A DNA stretch of 64,000 nt from Streptomyces pyxinae. GTDB taxonomy: Bacteria > Actinomycetota > Actinomycetes > Streptomycetales > Streptomycetaceae. The position numbers and the translations under genes are program-made. This document shows, in pieces, positions 40,309-49,207 of the stretch (position 1 is its first letter; the number at the start of each line of letters is the position of its first letter). The notes beneath the pieces are model-generated. The model searched no databases, was not told the DNA's origin, and saw nothing but the letters and a program-made list of their open reading frames with translations. The stretch spans positions 248,001 to 312,000 of the forward strand of contig NZ_JANUGQ010000002.1 of assembly GCF_024756275.1 (NCBI RefSeq). The letters run 5' to 3'.

Positions 40309-41859
40309 ATGACCGGACCACGGCCGACCCCGGCGACGACCGCCGCCCCCGCCGGACGCCACGGCGGCCACGGCATGGCGCTGCTCGTCATCGCCTCGTG
40401 CCAGCTGATGGTGGTGCTCGACATCACCATCGTGAACATCGCCCTGCCGCACATGCAGCGCGCGCTGCACTTCTCGACCACCGATCTCTCCTGGGTGGTC
40501 AACGCCTACACCCTCACCTTCGGCGGACTGCTGCTGCTCGGCGGCCGGGCCGGGGACATCCTCGGCCGCCGCCGGGTGTTCGTCTTCGGCATCCTGCTCT
40601 TCGTCACCGCCTCGCTCCTCGGCGGACTCGCCCAGGCGTCCTGGCAGCTGCTGGCCGCCCGCGCGCTCCAGGGCGTCGGCGGTGCCATCGCCTCCCCGAC
40701 CTCGCTCGCCCTGATCAGCACCACCTTCGAGGAGGGCCCCGAACGCAACCGGGCCTTTGGGGTGTTCGCGGCGGTCTCCTCCGGGGGCAGCGCCATCGGT
40801 CTGCTGGCCGGCGGGGTCCTGGTCGAATGGCTCGACTGGCGATGGGTGCTCTTCGTCAATGTGCCCATCGGTGTGCTCATCGCCCTGGCAGCCCCGCGCT
40901 GCATCAAGGAGTCCGAGCGCCACCCGGGCGACTTCGACCTCACCGGGGCGATGCTCTCCACCGCCGGCATGGTCCTGCTCGTCTACGGCTTCATCCGCGC
41001 CGGCCAGGATGGCTGGAGCGAGGGGCTCACTCTGGCCTCCTTCGCGGTGGCCCTGCTGGTCCTGGTCCTCTTCGTCCTCGTGGAGCGCCGCTCCCGCAAC
41101 CCGATCACCCCGCTCCACATGTTCGCCGACCGCAACCGGGCCGGCACCTACGGGATCATGCTCTGTCTCGCCGCCGCCATGATGAGCATGTTCTTCTTCC
41201 TCACCCTCTTCGTGCAGAACGTCCTGGACTTCGGCCCGCTCCTGGCCGGTCTGGCGTTTCTGCCGGTCAGCGCCATCATCGCGGTGGGCGCGGGGCTCGC
41301 CTCCCAGCTGCTGCCCCGGTTCGGCCCCAAGCCCTTCATGGTGACCGGGGCGCTGCTCGCCGCCGCCGGGCTCGCCTGGCTGACGCTGATCGACACGGAC
41401 TCCAGCTACGCGAGCGGGGTGCTCGGGCCGATGCTGGTCTTCGGCCTGGGCATGGGGATGATGTTCGTCTCGCTGACGCTGATGGCCCTCTCCAATGTCC
41501 CGGTCCGCGAGTCCGGAGCCGCGTCCGGGCTGCTCAACGCCACCCAGCAGGTGGGCGGCTCGCTGGGGCTCGCCATCCTGGTCACCGTCTTCGGCACGGC
41601 GAGCGCCCACGAGGCGGCACGGCTGATCCCCGCCTTCCTGGCCCGGGCCACCCCGCAGGAACGGCTGCGGTTCCAGCGCTCCGGCGAGCTGCCCGGCCGC
41701 CTGGCCGACCAGGTACTGACCTACGGCGTCTCCACGGCGTTCATCCTGGCCGCGGTCTTCGCGGGGATCGCCGCGCTGATCGCCCTGCTGGTGATCCAGG
41801 TCCGGCCCTCGGACATCGAACGCCTCAAGGGCGGCACCGGGCCGGGCCCGGGTCTCTGA
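40309..41859 (+). CDS. MFS multidrug exporter, DHA2 (EmrB/QacA) family
   Basis: A 516-residue proton-driven exporter with about 14 membrane helices. Typical blocks are [19 protein letters not shown] in helix 1 (motif D1), [30 protein letters not shown] (motif A), [19 protein letters not shown] (motif B) and [23 protein letters not shown] (antiporter motif C). Substrates are probably amphipathic drugs or a secreted metabolite, but none can be assigned. No TetR-type regulator is adjacent. A CGAGGGATGCC precedes the ATG. Confidence 0.92.
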   Translation: MTGPRPTPATTAAPAGRHGGHGMALLVIASCQLMVVLDITIVNIALPHMQRALHFSTTDLSWVVNAYTLTFGGLLLLGGRAGDILGRRRVFVFGILLFVTASLLGGLAQASWQLLAARALQGVGGAIASPTSLALISTTFEEGPERNRAFGVFAAVSSGGSAIGLLAGGVLVEWLDWRWVLFVNVPIGVLIALAAPRCIKESERHPGDFDLTGAMLSTAGMVLLVYGFIRAGQDGWSEGLTLASFAVALLVLVLFVLVERRSRNPITPLHMFADRNRAGTYGIMLCLAAAMMSMFFFLTLFVQNVLDFGPLLAGLAFLPVSAIIAVGAGLASQLLPRFGPKPFMVTGALLAAAGLAWLTLIDTDSSYASGVLGPMLVFGLGMGMMFVSLTLMALSNVPVRESGAASGLLNATQQVGGSLGLAILVTVFGTASAHEAARLIPAFLARATPQERLRFQRSGELPGRLADQVLTYGVSTAFILAAVFAGIAALIALLVIQVRPSDIERLKGGTGPGPGL

Positions 41860-41945
41860 GCCGGGGGGCGCGGCAGCCGGCGGCGGGCCGCCCCCGGCGC
41901 CGGTCCCGGCGGGCCCCGGGAGGCCGCGGGCGAAATTCCCGCGTC

Positions 41946-41951
41946 TAGAGT
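41946..41951 (+). promoter_or_regulatory. -10 box of the YnfA-like gene
   Basis: TAGAGT lies eight bases before the GTG start, which fits a leaderless or almost leaderless transcript. Confidence 0.45.
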
Positions 41952-41959
41952 TCCGGGGT

Positions 41960-42295
41960 GTGACGATCATGCGTTCCCTCGCCCTGTTCGTGCTCGCCGC
42001 CCTGCTGGAGATCGGCGGCGCCTGGCTGGTCTGGCAGGGCGTCCGCGAGCACCGGGGGCTCGCCTGGATCGGGGCCGGGGTGATCGCCCTGGGGCTGTAT
42101 GGATTCGTCGCTACCCTCCAGCCCGACGCCGACTTCGGCCGGGTGCTGGCCGCGTACGGCGGTGTCTTCGTCGCGGGATCGCTCGCCTGGGGCATGGTGG
42201 CCGACGGCTACCGGCCCGACCGCTTCGACGTGCTCGGCGCCCTGGTCTGCCTCGCGGGCATGGCCGTCATCATGTACGCCCCCCGGGGCCACTGA
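41960..42295 (+). CDS. YnfA/UPF0060-family membrane protein
   Basis: A 111-residue four-helix membrane protein with the YnfA hallmarks [45 protein letters not shown] and [25 protein letters not shown]. The family is related to small multidrug resistance exporters, but its transport role is unproven in most species. The GTG at 41960 is in leaderless position; an ATG three codons later is possible. Confidence 0.9.
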   Translation: MTIMRSLALFVLAALLEIGGAWLVWQGVREHRGLAWIGAGVIALGLYGFVATLQPDADFGRVLAAYGGVFVAGSLAWGMVADGYRPDRFDVLGALVCLAGMAVIMYAPRGH

Positions 42296-42441
42296 CAGGA
42301 ACGCACGCCCCCCGAGGGCCGCTGACCGGGCCCCGGCCGGGCGGACACCGGAAAACCGGCGCCTGCCCGCACCGACCGGCCACCCGTACCGGAACCGGCC
42401 GGAAGAGACGCGCACCCCGTGCCACCGCCCCGCGGCGGATC

Positions 42442-42447
42442 TAGAAT
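42442..42447 (+). promoter_or_regulatory. -10 box of the MalY/PatB-like gene
   Basis: TAGAAT, eight bases before the ATG at 42456, again indicates a nearly leaderless mRNA. Confidence 0.5.
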
Positions 42448-42455
42448 CGCCGCCC

Positions 42456-43742
42456 ATGGAGCCGACACCGCAGCCCCCGCGGCGCGCACCGGAGGACCGT
42501 CCCCGCCCCGGCGCCGATCCGGACGCCGCTCCCGGGCACTGTCCCGATCCGTTCCGCGAACTCTCGCTGGCCGACCTGCGCCGCCGTGCCAGCGCCAAAT
42601 GGCGGGTGTACCCGCCCGATGTGCTCCCGCTCTGGATCGCCGAGATGGATGTGCCGCTCGCGGAACCGGTGGCCCGGGCCCTCACCGAGGCAGTCGCCCT
42701 GGGGGACACCGGATACGCCGTCGGCGGCCCGTACGGGAAGGCCCTGGCGGCGTTCGCCGCGGACCGCTGGGGCTGGCACCTCGCCGCCGAGCGCACCGCC
42801 ATGGTGCCCGATGTGATGCAGGGCATCGTGGAGGTGCTCAAGCTGATCACCGGGCCCGGCGACCCGGTGGTGGTGAACAGCCCCGTCTACGAGCCGTTCT
42901 ACCTGTTCACCGGCCACCTCGGACGCCGGGTCGTGGAGGCTCCGCTCGGCCCCGGGCACCGCGTCGACCCGGAGCGGCTGGCGGACACCTTCCGCCGGGT
43001 CACCGCCGGCGGCGGCCGGGCCGCCTATCTGCTGTGCAGCCCGCACAACCCGACCGGCACCGTGCACACCGCCGAGGAACTGGCGACCGTGGCCGCCCTG
43101 GCCGGCCGGTACGGCGTACGGGTGGTGGCCGACGAGATCCACGCGCCGCTGGTGGCCCCCGGGGTGCCCTTCGTGCCGTACCTCACCGTGCCCGGGACCG
43201 AGGACGCCTTCGCGCTGCTCTCCGCCTCCAAGGCCTGGAACCTCGCCGGGGCCAAGGCGGCGCTCGCCGTCGCGGGGCCGGGCGCCGCCGCCGACCTGGC
43301 CCGGCTGCCGCCCGAGGTCTCCCACGGCCCCAGCCACCTGGGCGTCCTCGCCCACACCGCGGCCCTGCGCGAGGGCGGCCCCTGGCTCGACGCGGTGCTG
43401 CGCGCCCTGGACGCCCACCGGAAACTGCTCACCGGCCTGCTGGCCGAACGGCTGCCGGGGGTCCGGTACACGGCGGAGCCGGGCACCTATCTGGCCTGGC
43501 TGGACTGCCGGGGACTCGGGCTCGGTGACGACCCGGCCGCCGTCTTCCTGGAGCACGGCCGGGTCGCCCTCACCCCCGGGCATGTCTTCGGCACCGGGGG
43601 CGCCGGCCACGCCCGGCTCAATCTGGCCGCCTCGCCCGAGGTGATCACCGAGGCGGTCCACCGGATGGCCGCCGCGGCCGAGGCGACCGCCGCCCCGGGC
43701 CGGGCGCCGGCCGGCGGAAGCGGGCCACCGTCCGGTCACTGA
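42456..43742 (+). CDS. PLP-dependent aminotransferase-fold lyase, MalY/PatB (C-S lyase) type
   Basis: A 428-residue fold-type I PLP enzyme. The N-terminal [24 protein letters not shown] is the MalY/PatB signature. Other blocks are [54 protein letters not shown] and [14 protein letters not shown] with the PLP lysine. Enzymes of this type are cystathionine beta-lyases that release thiols or H2S from cysteine conjugates. The first ~35 residues are a Pro-rich extension. It may feed sulfur salvage but is not linked to the sulfur island. Transcription is probably leaderless. Confidence 0.88.
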   Translation: MEPTPQPPRRAPEDRPRPGADPDAAPGHCPDPFRELSLADLRRRASAKWRVYPPDVLPLWIAEMDVPLAEPVARALTEAVALGDTGYAVGGPYGKALAAFAADRWGWHLAAERTAMVPDVMQGIVEVLKLITGPGDPVVVNSPVYEPFYLFTGHLGRRVVEAPLGPGHRVDPERLADTFRRVTAGGGRAAYLLCSPHNPTGTVHTAEELATVAALAGRYGVRVVADEIHAPLVAPGVPFVPYLTVPGTEDAFALLSASKAWNLAGAKAALAVAGPGAAADLARLPPEVSHGPSHLGVLAHTAALREGGPWLDAVLRALDAHRKLLTGLLAERLPGVRYTAEPGTYLAWLDCRGLGLGDDPAAVFLEHGRVALTPGHVFGTGGAGHARLNLAASPEVITEAVHRMAAAAEATAAPGRAPAGGSGPPSGH

Positions 43743-43880
43743 CGGACGCCCGGTCACTGACGGGTACCCGGCGCGGGCGGACATCCGGCGCGGACGGGCC
43801 CGTATATCCGCCCGGCCCGCCCGCCGCCCGGCCCCTCGTCTCGGTCCGCGCCCGCCACCGGTCGTCGTCTCGGCTCGTCC

Positions 43881-44005
43881 GTCACCGGCCGCCGTCCCGG
43901 CCCGTCGGGCATCCGGCGGTCACCTCGGCCCGGCCGTCACCCGGCCGCCGTCCCGACCCGGCCACCACCTCGTGCCCGGCCGTCATCCGGTCCGCCGTCC
44001 GGGCA
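43881..44005. repeat. Repeats of a CACCGGCCGCCGTCCCG unit between convergent genes
   Basis: Related units start at about 43881, 43936 and 43982, with a period near 50 bases: GTCACCGGCCGCCGTCCCGG, GTCACCCGGCCGCCGTCCCG and GTCATCCGGTCCGCCGTCCG. The third overlaps the last codons and stop of the PBP gene. The GGTCACTGACGG pair near 43734-43762, at the end of the upstream gene, is a separate short duplication. Confidence 0.65.
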
Positions 44006-46112
44006 CGTCCGGCGCGCCGGTCATGTACCCGGACCACACCCGCAGCGGCAGCGAGCCGGCCTCCGCCCCGTCACCGCCCGCCGTCCCGGTCATCGGCAGC
44101 AGCCCGCCCTCGCCCGCCCGGCTGCGGAAGGCGGTGACCGCCGTGGAGAGCCGGTCCGTGTAGCCGACGAACCAGGAGGCGGGCATCCGGTCGTCCGCCT
44201 CCGTGCGACCGGCGGCCACCGGCGGCAGTGCCCGCAGCGCCTCGGGGGAGACGGCGTCCACCGCCACGTCCCGCAGCGCCTCCGTGACGCCCCGGGCCAC
44301 CTCCCGGTCGAGCACCCGTCCGCCCCGGGGCGGGTCGAACCCCTCCAGCGGCTCGCCCCGGTACGACACGGCCGTCACCGAGTACGGTTCGCTGCTCAGC
44401 CCGCCCGCCGCGAAGGTGGCGTACGCGCCCGCCATCCGCACCGCGCTCGGCGTCGAGGTGCCGGCCGAGAAGCCGGGCTCCAGCGGCGCCATGCTGAGCG
44501 GCAGCAGACCGGTGCCGACCGCCAGATCGCGCACCCGCTCCAGCCCCACGTCCTCGCCCAGCCGGCGGTACACGCCGTCGCCGTCCCGGACCAGCGCCTC
44601 CCGCAGGGTGGGCGTCCGGTCAGCGCCGGACACCGGGTCCGCCCCCTCCGGCCGCAGCGGGAGCACCTGCGGCGACCGGTCGGTCAGGCGCCCGGACGGA
44701 TCGTAGAAGCTGTCCGGTGTCACCCGTCCGGCTCCGTCCGGACCACTGCCGCCACCGGAGTCCGAGCCGGAGCCGTCGTCGCTGTCGTCGCCGGACCGCG
44801 AGCCGGCCGGGCCCGCCCCGAGCTGGAGCGCCGCCGCCAGCACGAACGGCTTGAACGCCGAGCCCACCGGAACCCCCGAGGTGTCGGCGTTGTCGGTGAA
44901 GTGCCGGGTCGCGTCCGCACCGCCGTACAGCGCCAGCACCGCCCCGTCGCCCGGCCGCACCGAGGCGGCGCCGATCTGCACGTCCCGGTCCGCGGTCCGG
45001 CGCGCCGGATCGAGCCCCTCGGCGGTGACCCGCTCCACGGTCCGCCGCAGCCGCTCCACCTCCGCCCGGTCGAAGGTGGTGCGGATCCGGTAGCCGCCGC
45101 GCCCCAGTTCCTCGGTGGTCAGCCCGGTCCGCTTCCTGACGTACTTGTCGGCCACGTCCACCAGGTAGCCGGTCTGCCCGGCCAGGCTGGTGGCCACCGA
45201 CCGGGGGCGCGGCTCGGGGAAGACCGGGTACGCTGCCCGCTCCGCCCGGGACATCAGGCCCAGCTCGACCTGCCGGTCCAGCACGTACCGCCACCGCGCC
45301 TCGGCCCGCCGGTGGTGCGCCGGGCCCCGGGACGGGTCGTACTGCTCGCCGCTCTTCAACAGCGCGGCCAGCAGGGCCGCGCGCGGGGGATCGAGGTCCT
45401 TGGCGTCCGTGCCGTAGTAGGCCATGGCGGCGGCCTGCACCCCGTAGGCGTCCCGGCCGAACCAGCTGGTGTTCAGATAGCCCTGGAGGATGTCGTCCTT
45501 CGACAGCGACCGGGACAGTTTCACCGCCAGACACAGCTCCTTGAGCTTCCGCTCCAGCGTCTGGTCCTGCGTCAGATAGGCGTTCTTCACATACTGCTGG
45601 GTGATGGTGGAGCCGCCCTCCACCTCCCCGCCCCGCACCATGTTCACCACCGCCCGGCCGAACCCCCGCACCGAGAATCCGGGGTCGGTGGCGAAGGTGG
45701 CGTTCTCCGCCGCGATCACCGCGTTCCGCAGCGCCGGCGGGATGTCGGAGAGCGGCACGTTCTGGCGGTTGACCGGCCCCACGCTCACCATCTGGGTGCC
45801 GTCCGCCCAGTAGTAGACATTGGCCTCGGCCCGGGAGGCCGTGTTCACGTCCTCGATGCTCACCGAGGCGTACACCCGGCCGACCAGCGCGGCGAGCGCC
45901 GCGCAGCAGAGCAGGGCCAGCCCGAGCAGCTGGCGCCAGGACGGCAGCCAGCGGAGGGGGCCGCGCCGCCCCCGGCGCGGATAGTCGACCCGGAAGCGCC
46001 GTCCGGTCCCGGCCGGGCCCCGCCCGCCGGCACCCGCCCTCCGCCCGCCGAGACGCCACCGGCGCGCCCACGCCCGCGCTCCCGCTCCTGCCCATCGGCG
46101 CAGCACCCGCAT
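43983..46112 (-). CDS. Class A penicillin-binding protein with degenerate transpeptidase motifs
   Basis: A 709-residue bifunctional-type cell-wall synthase. After a basic cytoplasmic segment and one membrane helix (~48-70, LLGLALLCCAALAALVGRVY) comes the GT51 glycosyltransferase domain. It has IAAENATFATDPGF with the catalytic Glu, VEGGSTITQQYVKNAYL, LERKLKELCLAVKLSRSLSKDDILQGYLN and GRDAYGVQAAAMAYYG, all intact. In the transpeptidase domain SxxK is present (Ser418-Ala-Phe-Lys421). The SxN motif is replaced by an RDGD stretch near residue 509, and KTG by Arg636-Thr-Glu just before ASWFVGYTDRLSTAV. Glycosyl transfer is therefore likely and peptide cross-linking doubtful. An Asp/Ser/Gly loop follows the SxxK. 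GGAAGGGG precedes the ATG. Confidence 0.88.
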   Translation of the reverse strand: MRVLRRWAGAGARAWARRWRLGGRRAGAGGRGPAGTGRRFRVDYPRRGRRGPLRWLPSWRQLLGLALLCCAALAALVGRVYASVSIEDVNTASRAEANVYYWADGTQMVSVGPVNRQNVPLSDIPPALRNAVIAAENATFATDPGFSVRGFGRAVVNMVRGGEVEGGSTITQQYVKNAYLTQDQTLERKLKELCLAVKLSRSLSKDDILQGYLNTSWFGRDAYGVQAAAMAYYGTDAKDLDPPRAALLAALLKSGEQYDPSRGPAHHRRAEARWRYVLDRQVELGLMSRAERAAYPVFPEPRPRSVATSLAGQTGYLVDVADKYVRKRTGLTTEELGRGGYRIRTTFDRAEVERLRRTVERVTAEGLDPARRTADRDVQIGAASVRPGDGAVLALYGGADATRHFTDNADTSGVPVGSAFKPFVLAAALQLGAGPAGSRSGDDSDDGSGSDSGGGSGPDGAGRVTPDSFYDPSGRLTDRSPQVLPLRPEGADPVSGADRTPTLREALVRDGDGVYRRLGEDVGLERVRDLAVGTGLLPLSMAPLEPGFSAGTSTPSAVRMAGAYATFAAGGLSSEPYSVTAVSYRGEPLEGFDPPRGGRVLDREVARGVTEALRDVAVDAVSPEALRALPPVAAGRTEADDRMPASWFVGYTDRLSTAVTAFRSRAGEGGLLPMTGTAGGDGAEAGSLPLRVWSGYMTGAPDVPGRRTG

Positions 46113-46350
46113 CGACCCCTTCCGTACGTCCCCGCCTCCCGGTATCCGCCGCCACCGGATACGGCGCCCGGAGCCCGCCCGTTCAGCCGCCGGTACCGGG
46201 CGGGCGGCGGAGCCGTACCGCGCGAACAGCCCCCGTACGCACCGCCCCGCCGGACGGGCAGTCCTGCCGTACGCACCGCCCCGCCGGGCGGAGGGCCCCG
46301 CCGCACGAACAGCCGAGCCGGACGCGCGGCACGGCGGGGCGCGGGCTGCA

Positions 46351-47145
46351 ATGGAGGGCATGACCGCGCCCCCCGACGACTGCCTCGCGCGCAATGAGTG
46401 GATCTGCGGCGCCTATCTCTCCAGCCGGCGCGAGATCCTCCGGGACGCCGTCCTCCAGCACCTCCATCTCACCGTGGTCTCGGTCCTGGTGGCCCTGGTG
46501 GTGGCCGTCCCGCTCGCCGTGGCGGCGCGCCGGCTGCGCTGGGCGGCCGGGCCCGTGCTGGGGCTGACGACCGTGCTCTACACGATCCCGTCGCTGGCCA
46601 TGTTCTCGCTGCTGCTGCCGGTGTACGGGCTCTCCGCGACCCTGGTGATCGCCGGACTGGCGCTCTACTCGCTCACCCTGCTGGTGCGCAACATCCTGGC
46701 CGGGCTGCGGGCCGTCCCCGAGGAGACCCGGCAGGCGGCCCGGGGGATGGGCTACGGCCCCGTACGGCTGCTGCTCGCCGTGGAACTCCCGCTCGCCCTG
46801 CCCACCGCCATGGCCGGCCTGCGGATCGCCACCGTCTCGGCCGTCTCACTGGCCACCATCGGCGCCATCGTGGGCTTCGGGGGTCTGGGCAACCTCATCT
46901 ACTCCGGGATGAACACCTACTTCAAGGCACAGGTCCTCACCGCCTCGGTCCTCTGCGTGGTCATCGCCGTCGCCGCCGATCTGCTGCTCCTGTTCGTCCA
47001 GCGCCTGCTCACTCCCTGGACCCGGCGAGGCGGCAGGCCGGGGCGGGCCGGGCCCCGGCGGGCGCCGGCGCCACCGAAGCCGGCGGAGTCCGCGGAGCCG
47101 ACGGGGCCGACGGAGCCGGCGCAGCGCACGGAGCCGGTCGCATGA
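46351..47145 (+). CDS. Osmoprotectant ABC transporter permease, OpuCB/ProW type (first)
   Basis: A 264-residue inner-membrane permease with about five helices. The N-terminal NEWICGAYLSSRREILRDAVLQHLHLT and the coupling loop AVPEETRQAARGMGYGPVRLLLAVELPLALPTAMAGLR are typical of glycine-betaine/choline permeases, as is SLATIGAIVGFGGLGNLIYSGMN. A Pro/Glu/Thr tail follows the last helix. ATGs at 46351 and 46360 are both possible. Its stop overlaps the next start (ATGA). Confidence 0.9.
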   Translation: MEGMTAPPDDCLARNEWICGAYLSSRREILRDAVLQHLHLTVVSVLVALVVAVPLAVAARRLRWAAGPVLGLTTVLYTIPSLAMFSLLLPVYGLSATLVIAGLALYSLTLLVRNILAGLRAVPEETRQAARGMGYGPVRLLLAVELPLALPTAMAGLRIATVSAVSLATIGAIVGFGGLGNLIYSGMNTYFKAQVLTASVLCVVIAVAADLLLLFVQRLLTPWTRRGGRPGRAGPRRAPAPPKPAESAEPTGPTEPAQRTEPVA

Positions 47146-47816
47146 CCACCCTCGGCGCCGCCTGGGAGTGGCTCACCAGCGCCGCCCACTGGTCCGGCGG
47201 GGACGGCGTCGCCCACCGGCTCGCCGAGCACCTCTACCTCACCGGCGTCTGTCTCGCCCTCAGCTGCGCCGTCGCGCTGCCCGTCGCCCTGGTCCTCGGC
47301 CACCTCGGCCGGGGCGGGGCGCTCGCCGTCAACCTCGCCAACGCGGGCCGGGCCGTCCCCACCTTCGCCGTGCTGGTGCTTCTGCTGCTCAGCCCGATCG
47401 GCGGCTGGGGCTCCTGGCCGACCGTGATCGCCCTCGTCCTGTTCGCCGTGCCGCCGCTGCTCACCAACGGGTACACCGGGATGCGCGGCGTGGACCGGGA
47501 CGTGGTGCGGGCGGCCCGGGGGATGGGCATGACCGGCCGCCAGCTGCTCCTCCGGGTCGAACTCCCGCTGGCGCTGCCGCTGGTCCTCACCGGGGTGCGG
47601 ATCGCCGCCGTCCAACTGGTGGCCACCGCCACCGTCGCCGCGCTCGCGGGCGGCGGCGGCCTCGGCCGGATCATCACGGCGGGCTTCAACACCGCCTCCA
47701 CCCCGCAGGTGATCGCCGGCGCCTTCCTGGTCGCGGGGCTCGCGCTGCTGGTGGAGGGCGCCTTCGCCCTGGTGCAGCGGTTCGCCTCGGCCCACCCGGG
47801 CGGCGGTACGGGATGA
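47142..47816 (+). CDS. Osmoprotectant ABC transporter permease, OpuCD/ProW type (second)
   Basis: A 224-residue permease, partner of the preceding protein. It shows VAHRLAEHLYLTGVCLALSCAVALPVALVLG, the coupling loop GVDRDVVRAARGMGMTGRQLLLRVELPLALPLVLTGVR, and VAALAGGGGLGRIITAGFN. It overlaps both neighbours by four bases, so the three genes form a tightly coupled operon. Confidence 0.9.
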   Translation: MTTLGAAWEWLTSAAHWSGGDGVAHRLAEHLYLTGVCLALSCAVALPVALVLGHLGRGGALAVNLANAGRAVPTFAVLVLLLLSPIGGWGSWPTVIALVLFAVPPLLTNGYTGMRGVDRDVVRAARGMGMTGRQLLLRVELPLALPLVLTGVRIAAVQLVATATVAALAGGGGLGRIITAGFNTASTPQVIAGAFLVAGLALLVEGAFALVQRFASAHPGGGTG

Positions 47817-48880
47817 GGCGCCCCCGCCGGGCGCCCGCCCCGCCCGGCCGTCCGCCGGAGGCGTCCGCGCGCCGGGCGCCGGGCCCCGGGACGGTCTGCC
47901 GGGCGCCGGACCGGCCCGCCGGCCGGACCCCCGGGCGGTCCGCCCGCCGGAGGGCCGTACTGGCCGGGCTGCTGCTGGCGCTCACCGGCTGCGCCACCGG
48001 GCCGTCCCTGGAGAACCGGGGCCAGGTCACCGCCCCGCCCGGGGACAGCCGGGACCTGACCATCGGCACGGCCGGCTTCACCGAGAGCGAGCTGCTGGCC
48101 CGGATGTACGCCCTGCTCCTCCGGCGGGCCGGCTACCGCACCGGCATTCTCACCGTCACCAACCGGGAGCTGTACGAACCCGCCCTGGAGAGCGGCCGGA
48201 TCGATGTGGTGCCCGAGTACGCCGCCACCTTCGCGGACTGGCTCAACGCCAAGGCCAACGGCCCGGACGCGGCCACCGTCGGATCCCCCGACCTCACCGC
48301 CACCATGACCGCGCTGCGCCGGCTCGCCGCCCCGCGCGGCCTGACCGTCCTCGAACCGGGCCGGGCCGTCGACCAGAACGCCTTCGCGGTGACGGAGACG
48401 TACGCCCGCGAGCACCGGCTCAGAAACCTCAGCGACCTGGGGCGGGCCGGACTGCCGGTCCGGCTGGCGGCGGGCGACGAGTGCGTGCGGCGCCCGTACT
48501 GCGCGCCGGGGCTCCGCCGGGTGTACGCCATCGACATCACCGCCGTCGACCCCAAGGGCGTCGGTACCACCCAGGCCAAACAGGCGGTCCGGGACGGCCG
48601 GGACCAGCTGGTGCTGACCACCACCACCGACGCCACCCTGGACGGCTTCGGCCTCGTCCTGCTCGCCGACGACAAGCACCTCCAGAACGCCGACTACCTC
48701 GTCCCGGTCGTCAACCGCGCCCGGGCAGGCGGCCCCGGGGTGGCCCGGGCACTGAACGCGCTCCGCCCGGTGCTCACCACCGCCGACCTGGCCGCTCTCA
48801 ACGAGCAGGTGGACAGCTGGCGGCGGCTGCCCGAGGACGTGGCCCGCGACTATCTGACCGCCAAGGGCCTGCTGCCCTGA
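47813..48880 (+). CDS. Osmoprotectant ABC transporter substrate-binding lipoprotein (OpuCC/ProX type)
   Basis: A 355-residue lipoprotein. An unusually long basic leader (~45 residues) precedes SARRRAVLAGLLLALTGC, with Cys as lipidation site. The mature domain (OpuAC fold) has LTIGTAGFTESELLARMYALLLRRAGY, SGRIDVVPEYAATFADWL and TTDATLDGFGLVLLADDKHLQNADYLVPVV. It binds betaine, choline or similar solutes; aromatic cage residues cannot be assigned by eye. The overlapping ATG forces translational coupling, although an internal start closer to the signal peptide is possible. Confidence 0.9.
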   Translation: MRRPRRAPAPPGRPPEASARRAPGPGTVCRAPDRPAGRTPGRSARRRAVLAGLLLALTGCATGPSLENRGQVTAPPGDSRDLTIGTAGFTESELLARMYALLLRRAGYRTGILTVTNRELYEPALESGRIDVVPEYAATFADWLNAKANGPDAATVGSPDLTATMTALRRLAAPRGLTVLEPGRAVDQNAFAVTETYAREHRLRNLSDLGRAGLPVRLAAGDECVRRPYCAPGLRRVYAIDITAVDPKGVGTTQAKQAVRDGRDQLVLTTTTDATLDGFGLVLLADDKHLQNADYLVPVVNRARAGGPGVARALNALRPVLTTADLAALNEQVDSWRRLPEDVARDYLTAKGLLP

Positions 48881-49207
48881 CCCCGGGCGGCCACCGGTAC
48901 GGAGGTCCCCGACGGCCCCGCCGCCACCGGTACGCCGGTCCCGGCCTGCCCAGCCCCGGACGGCGGCCGCGACCCGGCACCCGGCTCCGGCCCGGGCCCG
49001 CCCGGCCCCTGCTCGGCTTCCCGGCCCCGGCCCGGGCCCCCGGCCCCTGCTCGGCTCCCCGCCCCCGCCCCCGGCCCAGCTTCCCGCCCTGCTCGGCTTC
49101 CCGCCCCGCTCAGGCCCCCGGCCCGGGCTCCCGGACGGCCCCTGGTTCCGGCCTTCGGCCCGGCGCCCCGCCCGGCCAGGCCCCCGCCTCCGGCTCGGGC
49201 CCCTCGC
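48881..49207. repeat. C-rich imperfect repeats between convergent osmoprotectant genes
   Basis: No gene is seen. The sequence is an almost pure C/G run containing three copies of CTGCTCGGCT(T/C)CCCG near 49008, 49047 and 49089, separated by GGCCCCGGCCC-type filler. It may terminate transcription from both sides. Confidence 0.6.
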
